From Leptidea sinapis (taxonomy: Eukaryota; Arthropoda; Insecta; Lepidoptera; Pieridae): a stretch of 64,000 nt of DNA. Shown piece by piece: positions 52,352 through 63,639 of this stretch. The translations under genes were made by a program, and so were the position numbers. The stretch lies in the NCBI RefSeq assembly GCF_905404315.1, contig NC_066267.1, positions 3,052,501 to 3,116,500 of the forward strand, given 5' to 3'. The first letter of the stretch is position 1. Every line of letters begins with the position of its first letter. The notes beneath the pieces were generated by a model. That model had not been told where the DNA came from. It was given only the letters and a program-made list of their open reading frames with translations, and did not search any database.

Positions 52352-52660
52352 TTTTTATCATAATAAGGGGCGAGGCGAGCAGGACGTTCAGCTGATGGTA
52401 ATTGATACGTCCTGCCCATTACAATGCAGTGCCACTCAGGATTCGTGAAAAACCCAAAAATTCTGAGCAGCACTACAACTGCGCTCGTCACATTGAGACT
52501 TAAGATATTTGGTCTCATTAGCCAGTAATTTCACTAGCTACGGCACTTTCAAACCGAAATACAATAATTTTTCCACATTACTGCTCCACGGCAAAAACAG
52601 GCGCCGTTGTGGTACCCATAATCTAGCAGGCATCCTGTGCAAAGGTGCCTCCCACTGGTA
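52352..52660 (-). mobile_element. SINE-like family A copy 9
   Basis: Minus strand, full length from ACCAGTGGGAGGC (52660) to the TTATTATGATAAAAA end. Internal changes AATTTTTCCACATTACTGC weaken hairpin I. Confidence 0.85.
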
Positions 52661-53739
52661 AGAATAAGAATGTTGGTCTTTTTTTCTAATTTGCTTATGA
52701 CCTTTCGACGCAAGCTTAAAACAAGCACGCCAATTGCCAGTAAATGTGAACAGCTGCAGACTTTGCTCGGAGCACTCCCCCTTATACCAGCTCTGGTAGA
52801 ATACTCGAAAATCCAACGACATGATTTTCAAACATTCTCGAAATACGCATGCTTATTACTAGCAATGATTCATAAAATGCTAATTGGTACTGATTGGTGA
52901 GTAATTATATTATGCTTACGTGATAGTAATAAGTGTATCAGTAGAACAATGAGCTTATCGTAAGAAAGCTATCATCATGAACTACAAACTACTTATAAAA
53001 TAATTGTAACTTCTAACTTTGACCCCTTTTTCTAAAAAAGTTTTCAAATTTTAATACAACTAGTCTCGTGTAGATCATTGAAAACAAGTTCTTAAAGGAT
53101 ATAATGCATTGTAATTATTTTATGAAGATCTGTAAATAACTTTAGGAGGCTTGCAGTTTTGATAAGGGTAACCTCAAGCGTATTAACACTATTTAACATT
53201 GTAGTTATGTTCAGAATATTATAAGAATTCAAATAAAATTATAAGAGGGGCCTTCCTTGCATCAAATGTTGGCTTAAATAGTTACTACAGTGGCGTCTGC
53301 AGTAAAAAAAAACACGTCTGCAATTCACACGTGGTGGAAGAATTTTGGGTTCGACATACGAGATGTATATGAGACGAATGTAAAATAATTTTGGGTAGGG
53401 GATAATTTTAGGTTTTAGTAATGATATAACATTTTATTTGTTAATATTACATAGATTTATTCAGTCTCAGTGTTTACATTTTCAATAAATGATCCAAGAG
53501 GGCTTATGGTAACTAAAGTATGAAGTATAGAAGGAGAAAATACTTTGGTCTTAATATGGTCAATATATCTTTGAAATACTGTGTCAATTACTGTTTTTGA
53601 TCTTGTTATTCATTTAGTGCGACTGCTGTACATTTTCAAATTAAAATTGGCGTCCAAAACTCAATCAACAGAAACGCAGTATCAGATGCAAAATTTATAA
53701 TAAACCTCTAATCTACATATAAAGTCCTGGTACATGCTG
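52661..53739. other. AT-rich spacer
   Basis: No credible gene. An 87-codon frame at 52637-52900 overlaps the SINE-like copy and has no motif. Confidence 0.5.
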
Positions 53740-53935
53740 CTATGACACATAAATTAAACCGCTATAAAAGACATTACTATCACCGCTACCATATTTATGT
53801 TCTCCAAGTATCTATATAGTAATACGTCGTGCGCATGACGTCAGAATATATAAAGGCATACTCGCGTCATACATAAGACTATCTCTTCTTCAACTATGCT
53901 CGCCTGGTACCAAAACACTTTATGATGCTTACTAT
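53740..53935 (-). repeat. Family H repeat unit
   Basis: Inverse of the units at 60885-61345: CACCGCTACCATATTTATGT, ATAGTAATACGTCGTGCGCA, TGACGTCAGAATAT, ATAAGACTATCTCTTCTTCA. Here the unit is uninterrupted, so it serves as the reference. Confidence 0.7.
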
Positions 53936-54019
53936 CTCATTTTCTCCTACGTCAAATTTATGTATTTATACTGTCTCGCTTTTTCGTTTCATGGACTTTC
54001 AAAACTCAACGATGCTAAA

Positions 54020-54129
54020 GATCAAAAAGAATCATCCAAGTCTGTTCACCCAGTCCAAAGTTCTGAGAAAACAAACATAGAAAAACACAGTCGAATTGAG
54101 AAACTCCTCCTTTTTTTGAAGTCGGTTAA
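54020..54129 (-). repeat. Family P repeat, copy 3
   Basis: Inverse of copy 1: AACTCCTCCTTTTTTTGAAG, TCGGTTAA, and CACCCAGTCCAAAGTTCTGA. Confidence 0.7.
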
Positions 54130-54924
54130 ATAATTGACTAATCTGTTAGGGATCTGTGGGGAGTATTATCATAAGGTTATTTTTGTTTTAAATTTTGAGT
54201 TTTTTAGAAGTCATATAATATGAGAGTTATTACTAATGTCAATTTCAAGATGATGTATGCCATGCTTATTAGAACTTGTTGTTTATTTTTTTTTTTTTGT
54301 AAATGGACAGCTACAATGTTGCAGAAAACCGGGTCAGCTGTAATAATAATTAATGACAGCCGCCCAAAGTCAGTGCGAACTTTCTGGCTATTTAGGGAGT
54401 TAGTGACTTGGTCCATAAGTATCGATTAGTGAGAGATACTCAGGTGAAAATATCAAATGGACTACTGTAAAGACAATAATTTGCAGTGATTTACATGTAA
54501 AGATCTTTCCCTGATCCTTGACTTAATATTACCAATGTGATAATATATGAAAAATACGATTTTGGAGAAATTATTATTAGAAAAAGATTTATTAAACAAC
54601 TTTTTATAAAATGTTAAAATAACTATTGCACCCTATTGAAGATACAATATTGTTATTAATAATTTCCCGCTGTCAAATTTATCTCGTCCTCACATCTTTT
54701 GAACTGCCTTCCCCTTTTTCTATCATTTTATTTTGATACCAATACATTATTGCTTTGCTTCATTTGCCCTTCCCTCTTATTGTTTGTCCTGTTGACCTCT
54801 ATTTAAATTTATTTATCTTTATTGAAAAATCTACTATTATAGTTTCTTTTCATAGGCATTTATTCTCCACTTTATCTAATTTTTCTTTTTCCGTGCCTGT
54901 TTTTTCCCATAGCAGATTAGCATA
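54130..54924. other. AT-rich spacer
   Basis: Overlapping frames at 54204-54429 on opposite strands have no motif and are not supported. Confidence 0.5.
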
Positions 54925-55135
54925 CATATAAGTTTTTGAGAAAAGCTTTTGTAAGAGTCCAGGTTTGGCATCCATGGGTCAAAACATACTTTAACATACC
55001 TCAATACAAATAAACTTCCATGACTTGGAAACAAATATTCACCATACAAATATTTGCACCTACTTGGATTCGAACCCTGGACATCTAACTGAGTAGGTCA
55101 TTAGCCACTGAGCTATATGAGTCGATTAATACCAA
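54925..55135 (-). mobile_element. tRNA-derived SINE
   Basis: On the minus strand: A box TAGCTCAGTGG (plus 55105-55115) and B box GGTTCGAATCC (plus 55066-55076), followed by a body TTTGTATGGTGAATATTTG, TTTCCAAGTCATGGAAGTTT. The 5' and 3' acceptor positions do not pair, so it is not a tRNA gene. I recall a similar body (GTTTCCGAGTCATGG) in arthropod tRNA SINEs. Confidence 0.7.
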
Positions 55136-56431
55136 CAAACCCAATTTTATATGCTGTACGTTACTAGCACAAATATCAGGCAAACTCGAAAGAAATTACT
55201 AGTTATCACAATGCAAGAAAGGGATTGAATATTAATGGTTAAGTAAAAGCAATAGCCACCTATTATCCAGTGTGATATAGATTATAACCGCGTTCGATAA
55301 TAATTCGAGTCAGCAAATCGAGGGAAACGCTATTATACGAGTCGGTGGAATAGTGTCGACGTGGCGACTTAGGGTGCGAGTACACTTGCATCTTGCTTCA
55401 AAATAGATTTTTATGGATTATAAGAAGAAAATGAGCCTTCGGAAACTTGATGGTAAGTTAAGGTCACACAAGTTAAAAGCGAGCAAATTGTTATTTAGTG
55501 ATATCCCTGCTTTATTTGATAAATTGTGCAAATGAAATTTGCTACATAAATTTCTCAACTGTGACTTCTCGGGTTTCTTCCGAAAGCTTTTTCCAACTGA
55601 GCCAACCCTTCCAGTAATAAAAAATTTGAGAATGAAATAATTGTTGAATTTGTGAAAGACATTACTCCGATAAGTAATATCTTTTAATTTTCAATTAACA
55701 CTCAAGAAAAGCTCATTACAATTGGATATTTAGATATGCATTTCCGCAAAATAACGCCTTTATCAATAACAGTATTGTTAGTTTTATATTTTACTGTATC
55801 AATTACCCGTGACACAATAGTTTCAGTGCTTCCATGGTCTTCACGCCCCCCTCCCTGTTAAGCCGCGCACTGCGAGTGCAAATCCGCCGTCACATCACCG
55901 CGAATTCACTACACTCACCCTGATGAAGGGACTCCGAATAGTTTGAAACGGATTGGTACCAACTCCGACAAATCTTGAGTAAAGCCGTTTTATACAAATA
56001 AAGTGGACTGTATGAATTATATATTATTGTGTAATAATTACGCTTTGATTTGATTGATAAAGTGTGTCATACACAGTACATAAAAAAGATTTAAAATTGC
56101 TTCCTGTTTTGATTATATTTTGCGCTGGCAATCAAATAATAAGGTAAAGTTGTCGAAGTCAAAGGTAAGATATCTAAAGTGTGATCGTCCGCACGTTTGA
56201 CCAAGTTTCTGCACTCACTGGTATTAAAGTGACTACTGCCATGAAAGAAGCAGAAAGCTCAGCGAGGTGGAAGGAAAGAATGAAAGATGGAATTAATGAT
56301 TAAAGTGACGCAAAACTTTTACAGAATAACATTAAGTAATAAAGAAAGTGACCCAGTAAAGTCTCATTAAATTGATACAATTCACAGAACCTTGCAAATT
56401 TTAACAGTAGAAGGTCCAAGTTTTACTTACA
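55136..56431. other. Spacer with unassigned repeat-like text
   Basis: CACTCACCCTGATGAAGGGA...CCGAATAGTTTGAAACGG (55915-55955) is text I associate with insect repeats but cannot place. A frame around 56215-56300 (AMKEAESSARWKERMK) might be a LINE C-terminal relic; too weak to call. Confidence 0.4.
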
Positions 56432-58684
56432 CACACACACACATACTCACGCCTTGTTCCCGTCTGGGTAGGCAGAGACAATAGAATGCCATTTGCTTCT
56501 ATCCTTACAAACCTCACGCGCTTCCTCTACATTCATTACTCTTTTCATACATGCTCGCCGGTTGCGGGTGCTTCGGACCTCTCCTTTTCTCAAAACGTCC
56601 CCAATTTGATCGACGAATGTTCTACGAGGTCTCCCGCGACCGACTTGCCCAAACACACTTGCCTTATATATTTGATGCGTAATTCTTTCTACACTCATTC
56701 GTTCCACGTGTCCAAACCATTTAAGCATTCCTTTTTCAGTCCTTGTCACAACATCCTCTTTCAAACCACATCGCGCTCGTATTACCACATTCGGAATTCT
56801 ATCAGTCAGTCTTACCCCACACATACTACGCAGTGATCGCATCTCAACTGCGTTAATTCTGCTTTTATGCTTCTTCTGCCATACCCAACTCTCACTTCCA
56901 TACATTAGCGTGGCGACAAGCATTCTGTATCAAGCATTATGAACAGCCATTCGCACTTCTATTGGCACAGTTTGACCGTTTATAAAGGCATGCAGCGCTC
57001 CATTCACACAATTTCCCGCAGTCACTCTCCTTTCAATATCAGCTTCATATCTTCCGTCTCTTGTAAACATGCTTCCCAAATATACGAATACTGTAACTTG
57101 TTCTACCCTTTCATCTTCAATCGTGTACACTCAGTCAACCTTTCATCCTTCTCAAATACCATCACTTTCATCGTTCTTGCATTTACTTTCAAACCTTTCT
57201 CTTTAAAGCTCCCGTTGAAGCAGTCAATCATTTGTTGCAACTCATTTACCGATAATGAAAAAATGACTTGATCATCGGCGTACAAGAGGCGCTTAACACA
57301 CAACCCTTCCATGTTGATTCCACATTGCATTTCTCTCACATCATTCATGTATCTATCCATGAATAGGTTGAACAACCAAGGCGACGCTACACAACCCTGT
57401 CTGACACCTTTGGAGATATCAAACCAGCCCGTATAGGCACCATTAACACGAACACAGGCTTGAGAATCCCTGTACAGAGATTTCAGAGCCCTTATCAGAA
57501 AATTGTCCACCCCATACATAGATAAGACCTTCGATAATTCCTTTCTATTCACCCTATCATATGCCTTTTCAAAGTCTATGAACGCGCAATATACTTTCTG
57601 GTTTTTTGCCAGACATTTTTCAGTGATGCAGCGTAAGGAAAAGACTTGATCCGTACATCCCATTCCCTTCCGAAATCCCGCTTGAACATCCCATACCTTG
57701 TCAATAGTCACATTCATTACTCTTTCAAACAATATTCTGGCATACACTTTTCCAACAACGCTAAGAAGGCTGATCTCGCGATAATTTTGACATTCCTGCT
57801 GCGAGCCTTTGCCTTTATAAATTGGGACAATCACTGCCTTCGTCCAATCGTCTGGAACTTGGCCCTGTTTCCAACATAAATTACAAAGGCGATGCAGCAG
57901 GCTCACTATTAGTCTCTCGCCAGCCTTCAACATTTCAGTCGTCACTCGATCATACCCAGCAGACTTTCCTGCCCTCATACCTCTTAACGCTTTCATAATT
58001 TCATCCAAACCAGTTTCATCACTCGGATCCACAAACATATCTATTATCTCTTCTTCCTATTTTTCACTTACATCTTTCTCGTATAAGCTCTCAAAATAAT
58101 TCTATCAGCACTCTAGTATCATACTGTCTTCATGTATGACCTCACCTCGTTCATTCCTAATCAGTTTCATAGATGGATTTATATTTTTTCCCCGCGCTTC
58201 TTTCACGAGTTTCCAAAACAGTTTTATATTATCTCGGAAACTTGCGGGGAATTGTTCCTTATATTTCACCTTTTTCTCATTCCTTTTGCTCTCTATACAT
58301 TCTTTAACTTTCGCTTTCACGCATCTATATTTGTCCTTGATTTCTTTAAAATTATCTTCATTCATACCGCCACTCGCTCTATTTGTTGCTTCTATTGCCA
58401 AGACATCCATCTATGCTTTTTTTTTCCTCGACCATTCTTCTAGTTTCATCATCCCTCCAGTCGGCATTCCGGCATTTCTTGCGCCTTCTTTTACTCACCG
58501 CATACATCTTCAGCACATTTAATAATGTTGGTTTTAAATACCGACCATACATCATTCACACTTTCCTCATTAACATCACTCCAGCTTTTTTCTAAACGTT
58601 CACTCATTTGCTTTTTATGCATCTCTTTTACTCGCTGATCTTTCAATCTTTCCACTTTTATACGTTCTAATTTTACTTAACCCA
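56432..58684 (-). mobile_element. RTE-like LINE N, 5' truncated
   Basis: Minus strand, about 2.25 kb. Upstream linker (KDQRVKEMHKKQMSERLEK near 58650), then the RT region, C-terminal region and a GT/CA microsatellite at the 3' end (56432-56446). No endonuclease. Protein breaks are described in the next entry. The sequence is of the endonuclease-reverse transcriptase kind common in Lepidoptera. Confidence 0.85.
56447..58410 (-). pseudogene. LINE-N reverse transcriptase, broken
   Basis: ALRGMRAGKSAGYDRVTTEM, QNYREISLLSVVGKVYARIL, CAFIDFEKAYDRVNRKEL (motif A), GVRQGCVASPWLFNLFMD (motif B), RLLYADDQVIFS (motif C, YADD at 57271-57282), FVYLGSMFTRDG, LMYGSESWVWQKKH, MLKWFGHVERM and RPRRTFVDQI. The active site is complete. 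Breaks: a stop near 58040, a stop at 58105, a frameshift near 57120 and a stop at 56930. The tail ends SAYPDGNKA. Confidence 0.85.
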
Positions 58685-58725
58685 GCATTTTTCGCTACCG
58701 GGCTTTATTATTATTGCTTAGTAAG

Positions 58726-58831
58726 AAATAATTGAAGTAAATATCTTACAGATATATTGGCATCTGAATACATCATTGTCAATCATTGAGAGCAAAATTT
58801 AAGGAAATAAACATCTTGACTCTTGAATATA
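58726..58831 (+). repeat. Direct repeat DR1 (LINE J-derived), left of inverted arm
   Basis: AATAATTGAAGTAAATAT, TTGGCATCTGAATACA, AATCATTG, GCAAAATTTAA, AACATCTTGACT: repeated at 59493-59612. The second half is LINE J pol (AKFKEINILT); the first half is not. The left inverted-repeat arm lies between the two. Confidence 0.75.
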
Positions 58832-58842
58832 TCTCTCTTTTT

Positions 58843-59453
58843 AATTTGCTTATTGTGTAAAGTAAAACAAAAACTAAAAGAAAAACTGTGAAAAATATAA
58901 AAGATAAAACAATAAAAATTTATCCTTTCCTGTTTTACCTTAAGAATCCCTCCAACAATACAGCGTTGGAATCATAAAGAGGGAAGCGAGAGGTAATGTC
59001 TCATTTTCTAGACAATTATCGCCACCAAGGCCTCTTGTAATGAGAAATAAACATCGTTGAGAAAGTTCAAATAAATTTACGTGAATATCTTCCTTTGTTA
59101 CACACAAAGGAAGATATATTATAATCATTAAGGCCTAATTTTGCTGGTTTCGATGCAGCTGCGTGATAGAGTTAATGAATTTATGTTCGTTTTTTTTTAT
59201 GAACTAAGGTGGGTAAACCTTTGAATCAAATTTTCGGTCTAAATGAGTTGGTTGGTTGACTTACGGTTCTCTTGACCCAAAAGGTTATCTTATGTTTAGT
59301 TTGATTATATTAGCGTAATAGATGAACCCTGTGTGAGACAGAGACGGAATAGATGTACCGTGAAACCGTTGCCCATTGGTCAATTTGGACCATATTGTAA
59401 TTTTATAGTTTTTATCATAACTACCCTGTGTTTTAACGGATATTAATTAAAAA
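58843..59453 (-). repeat. Large inverted repeat I, left arm
   Basis: About 610 bases that are the reverse complement of 62009-62640. A 165-base stretch compared base by base differs at about five positions (about 97%). Similarity falls towards the inner end. On the minus strand it encodes TKEDIHVNLFELSQRCLFL...MIPTLYCWRDS, then a stop (58940-59128). I recognise no family. Confidence 0.8.
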
Positions 59454-59492
59454 CTACCGAGTTTTATACTCTTATGTTGTATTTCTTCTAAG

Positions 59493-60130
59493 CAATAATT
59501 GAAGTAAATATTTTACAGATAAATTGGCATCTGAATACAATCTGAAATCAATCATTGGGAGCAAAATTTAAAAAAATAAACATCTTGACTGTTGCCTCTC
59601 AATATATTCTTGATAATGTTATGTATGTACATAGATACATAAGTGAATTTGTTAGAAACTGTCAAAAGCATAATGTTAAAACCAGGAATAAACATAAACT
59701 TATAATGCCTATAATTACTCGGCTAAGTCGAGTTAGTACGTCTTTTATGGGGCGTTATATTTGCTTTAACCAGAAGAACCCAGAAAATATTCAGTGCAAA
59801 TGTACTACGAAATTAAAAAGAATTGTTAAAAAAAAGTTTGTGTGGTAAAGGTTACTATAACATAAATGACTTTCGTAATGATACCAAGGATTGGGAATGG
59901 AGCGACCACCCTGAGGCTATTAAATAAAAAAAAAATGTGCGCTTTTACATTGTTACCATATTTTTATAAAAAAAGAAGCCCGCGGAGGTTGTTGCGCCCG
60001 TTCTTCTCAGGTCTGAGGCTCGAATGGGTGGTTTTAATTTGACTTTTAATCGTGATATTATTGTTATCGTAATTAATTGTGATATTATATCCTATTTTGA
60101 ATGAATGAAATGAATTGAATGAATATTATT
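59493..60130 (+). mobile_element. LINE J 3' end, copy 5 (contains DR2)
   Basis: Frame 59555-59848: AKFKKINILTVASQYILDNV, HRYISEFVRNCQKHNVKTRN, IITRLSRVSTSFMGRYICF, FNQKNPENIQCKCTTKLKRI. Then GAGCGACCACCCTGAGGC, CGCGGAGGTTGTTGCGCCCG and TCTCAGGTCTGAGGCTCG, ending in a GAATGAAT tail. The first 120 bases repeat DR1. Confidence 0.75.
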
Positions 60131-60884
60131 TGAATATGAATTTAGCAACGCCCCTGGCAAAGTCAAAGAATTAAAATATTTTAATAGACTAACAAAAAAA
60201 TAATCTCTTTCACAATAAAGACATATAAATTCAGTAAGACACAAGAAAGACATAATATATATTCAGTAAGTTTGCATTAAAATGTAATTTTAGAAGATTG
60301 TTTATCTAACGGACCAAATATGCAAAAATATATTATTACTCGTATGTTATAAGCACTAGTGTGTAGACACCCTGATAAATGACGTGAAAACATTTTCAGT
60401 TAAGCAAAATTCGATGAACGATTCAAATACAAAATACTCGGAGAAAGTTCACTTTACTAAAGAGGAAATGAAATTTGTCACGTCCAAAATTTTATGGAAA
60501 TTGAGCTGTAACTTATTTTATTGGGTAAAAAGGTGGGGTCTGAAATCTGATTGTTATATGTTTTTATATACGATTTATAAACTTGTATTGATTTTATAAT
60601 AATTACCCGTGACATGCAAATTTGCAAATGTACAACTGGCAAAGCGCTGTTTCCATATAAGTGACCTGAATACATAAATATAGATTAGAATGTTCTTTAT
60701 ACGTACAACTTACTTACGTAAGTATCTATGACTATTATTAGAATTACTGAAATAAATCGTGACTCCAGGATTTTTGTGTTTACTTTTGTTCCAAGTTATA
60801 TTCGAAATTATTGAAGTGAAAGCTTCTTTAGCGGTGTTGAGCACTTCTTGGGATTGATATAAAATGTTAAACTCGCGTCTTGAC
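60131..60884. other. Spacer between the inverted arms
   Basis: AT-rich. Short frames 60384-60599 (+) and 60710-60916 (-) have no recognised motif. No transposase, integrase or polymerase motif is seen. Confidence 0.5.
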
Positions 60885-61345
60885 AATAGTGACCCGATCG
60901 AAAATTCATAAGACAATTATATACAGTGTTTAAAAGGCAATCATAGTTGAAGAAAAGATTGTCTTATGTATGGCGCGATTATTATTATATGTTATTATGT
61001 GTTTACACGGATATTAATTAAAAAATGTAATGCTAACTTGTTCTGTAAGTATTAATAAATGATACGATTATACCTTAATATATTCAGACCACATTCGCAT
61101 AACGTACTAACTGCATAGATACCAGGAGAACATAAATATGGTAGCGGTGAAGTGAAAACCTCTTTAGATTGAAAATTCGTAAGACTTTTATACAGTATTT
61201 TGCTACCAGGCGATCATAGATGAAGAAGAGATAGTCTTATATATGACTTAAAGATATTCTGACGTCATTCGCACGAAGTATTACTACATGACACCAAGAA
61301 AACAAAACTAATATGGTAGCGGTGATAGCGTAGATAGAAGACGAA
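60885..61345 (+). repeat. Family H, two tandem units
   Basis: Unit 1 (60885-61155) and unit 2 (61156-61345) share GAAAATTCxTAAGAC, GTTGAAGAA/GATGAAGAAG, GTCTTATxTATG, CATTCGCA, ATATGGTAGCGGTGA. Unit 1 has about 95 extra bases containing TGTGTTTACACGGATATTAA, which is also found at the inner ends of both arms of inverted repeat I. Confidence 0.7.
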
Positions 61346-62008
61346 CAATAGATGCGTCATTAAAATAACAATAATAATGTGTCAGAGACACATAAATTAA
61401 AATTCCTGAATAATGGTTGAAGAATGCCATTTATACAATCTTGTTGAAGGCTTTTATAAGTCATGTATTCAGAATAATATCGATATACATAATAACAGAT
61501 ATATATAAATAAAAGTGCTTGGTAAGCTCGACAGCATAATATTATGTGTTCCTACCATAAACTTAGTATAGTAAAGTAATAGTCAAGCACTCTCCACATT
61601 ATCGCTAAATTAAAATGTTGATGTGTACTATTTTTACAACTCAGTTGCTAGTTAGTGAAGTGTGTAGTATTTTGCTATTGGTATGGCCCTATAACAAATT
61701 TTGATAAACGGCGTCATATAACTAATATGTTTGCTCGTATGTCCTCCTATTCCATAAAAAAAAAACTAACGGCGTAAATAATATGTTATTATCTAACATT
61801 TTTTTTTTAATTAATATAATCTTTGGAAAATAGAGTGTTTACTGCGTATATAAAATGTATTATAAAATTAAGTGAATATGTTCTACGAAAATAAGCACAA
61901 CGAAAGCAGTATAGAAGAAGAATAAGTATTTACCTGTGAAATGTTTCGTTATTTGAATTGTTGCTGTAGATAATAACACAATCTAAAACAGAACAAATTA
62001 TGATCATA
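61346..62008. other. Spacer between the inverted arms
   Basis: AT-rich. It includes a 40-base LINE-B 3' terminus at 61731-61770 (GTCCTCCTATTCCATAAAA). Otherwise nothing recognised. Confidence 0.5.
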
Positions 62009-62640
62009 TTTTTTAATTAATATCCGTGTAAACACATAATAATTACGAAAAAACACTAACATAAAATGTCGTCCAAATTGACAGGAGAATTAGTCTCCCA
62101 CCACCACACCACACTAAATTGTTTCTAGACGGTTTCACGGTCAATCTATTCCGTCTCTGTCTCACACAGGGTTCGTCTATTACGCTAATATAATCAAACT
62201 AAACATACGATAACCTTTTGGGTCAAGAGAAACGTAAGTCAACCAACCAACTCATTGAGACTAAAAATTGGATTAAAGATATATTAGTTCTTCAAAAAAA
62301 CGTGCATAAATTCATAGACTCTATTACGCAGTTGCAACGAAACCAACAAAATTAGGCCTTAATCATTATAAGATATTATACACAAAGGAAGATATTCGCG
62401 TAAATTTATTTGAACTTTCTCAACGATGTTTATTTCTCATTACAAGAGGCCTTTGTGGCGATAATTGTCTAGAAAATGAGACATTACCTCTCGCTTCCCT
62501 CTTTATGATTCCAACGTTGTATTGTTGGCGGGATTCTAAAGGCCAAACAGGAAAGGATATATTTTTATTTAATGTTTTATCCTTTACATTCTTGACAGTT
62601 TTTCTTTTAGTTTTTGTTTTACTTTACGTAATAATTAAAT
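62009..62640 (+). repeat. Large inverted repeat I, right arm
   Basis: Reverse complement of 58843-59453, 2.55 kb away. Inner end TTTTAATTAATATCCGTGTA. Outer end near GTTTTACTTTACGTAATAAT. It contains the better-kept version of the shared frame (next entry). Confidence 0.8.
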
Positions 62641-62687
62641 TTAAGAGTGACCTTGTTATAAAGATATTAAAAAAAGATACTAGCTAA
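62310..62687 (+). other. Open frame in the right arm, unknown product
   Basis: About 125 codons open from 62310, with the first ATG at 62505. It reads TKEDIRVNLFELSQRCLFLI, CGDNCLENETLPLASLF, MIPTLYCWRDSKGQTGKD, then a strongly hydrophobic stretch FLTVFLLVFVLLYVII and a basic tail KILKKDTS. That gives one likely membrane segment and a short C-terminal tail. The left arm carries the same frame to WRDS and stops there. I do not recognise the family. It may be the end of a longer lost gene. Confidence 0.4.
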
Positions 62688-62737
62688 TCCTTACTAATAT
62701 TAAAAAAAAACAAACTTAAGAGCATGTTAGTACTCAT

Positions 62738-62995
62738 TTGATGCAAGGAATACATATCAGCCTAGCGAAACTCTCTAAAAAAAGAGATTTACTCGATTGT
62801 ATGAAACGTGAAGACATTGACAGATTGGCATATGACGGCTGTAATCTTGTAAAAAAAGGAGATAGCCGAAATCAAACACGTTTTAAGCAACTGTTCGCTT
62901 TCAAAGCCGAATTATACTTCGTCGCCAGTCGGCATACTGGAATTACTACTATTTCTACTATAAGTCAAATCACTGCAAGTTTCATACCAAACTAA
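62738..62995 (+). repeat. Family V copy 2 with an 85-codon frame
   Basis: MMQGIHISLAKLSKKRDLLD, REDIDRLAYDGCNLVKKGDS, RFKQLFAFKAELYFVASRHT. No known domain recognised. It is homologous to the deleted, non-coding copy at 8262-8447, so it is a repeat and not a unique gene. It lies just outside the right inverted arm. Confidence 0.55.
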
Positions 62996-63339
62996 ATGTC
63001 CAGTTTTACTTAGACATTTCCACTTTGGACATAAAGATAAGTACGCTCATTGCTAGCAAATGTCTACAACTGTAGATAAACAAGTAGGTCGAAATTAGCT
63101 TGAACATATTTTTTCTAAGTAAATGTTATTATTTTACACTGACAGTCCAACAATTGTCATACAATTCTATCTCGTGCAAATATAAAGCTGTTTAATGCTT
63201 CTAAAAGAATTATCAGCAATGTAGGTATTGAATCAATTTTGACAATGGTACATATAAAATAATCACCAAAAATAAAGGTATGTTTATATAGATGAGGATA
63301 ACTAATCATCCCCTCCATCTAGATCCATCATGGCATTCC
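62996..63339. other. AT-rich spacer
   Basis: No frame or shared repeat. Confidence 0.5.
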
Positions 63340-63540
63340 TTTACAGTGTGATTTTTAAGGAACTTTCATCAACATACAACCAAACTATAAAATGAGCATC
63401 GTTGTGCAGTATTCAGGACGATACGACATGAGTACCTAAAAAAAAACCGAGCGAGTACTCCCTTCTTAAAATATGCTCTTGATATTCTACTGGTGTTGTA
63501 ACAGCATATAGGCGGCGGTGATCTCTTAATATCTAATCTC
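63340..63540 (+). mobile_element. LINE-B C-terminal and 3' tail, decayed
   Basis: TTTTTAAGGAACTTTCATC, GGACGATACGACATGAGTACC, CTGGTGTTGTAACAGCATA, GGCGGCGGTGATCTCTTAA. Heavily mutated sense copy. Confidence 0.7.
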
Positions 63541-63592
63541 TAATCTTAGGTGACCTGAATGCTTGTTTATTCTCCTCTAATTATAATACAAT

Positions 63593-63638
63593 CAGCTTAT
63601 AATCACCATCAGCCGTGAGACGTCCACTGCTGGACAAA
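63593..63638 (-). mobile_element. LINE K 3' terminus, copy 7
   Basis: TAATCACCATCAGCCGTGAG, ACGTCCACTGCTGGACAAAG: the last 45 bases of family K, inverted. The adjoining sequence belongs to the LINE 5' region that follows. Confidence 0.7.
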
Positions 63639-63639
63639 G

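Noticed and set aside
55060..55125. Functional tRNA gene
   Set aside because: The boxes are good but the seven bases before the A box do not pair with those after the T arm, and a SINE body follows.
58132..58522. Ser/Phe/Leu-rich plus-strand frames of 103 and 128 codons
   Set aside because: They lie antisense to the LINE N linker (KVKECIESKRNEKKVKYKEQ). Hydrophobic composition comes from the lysine-rich opposite strand.
58843..62640. Complete Polinton/Maverick-type transposon
   Set aside because: Long inverted arms fit, but no protein-primed polymerase, integrase, ATPase or protease motif is visible and the centre is too short and filled with other repeats.
58843..62687. Viral envelope-type protein from the C-terminal membrane segment
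   Set aside because: A hydrophobic stretch plus basic tail alone is not evidence of a glycoprotein. No ectodomain, cleavage site or conserved cysteine pattern is seen.
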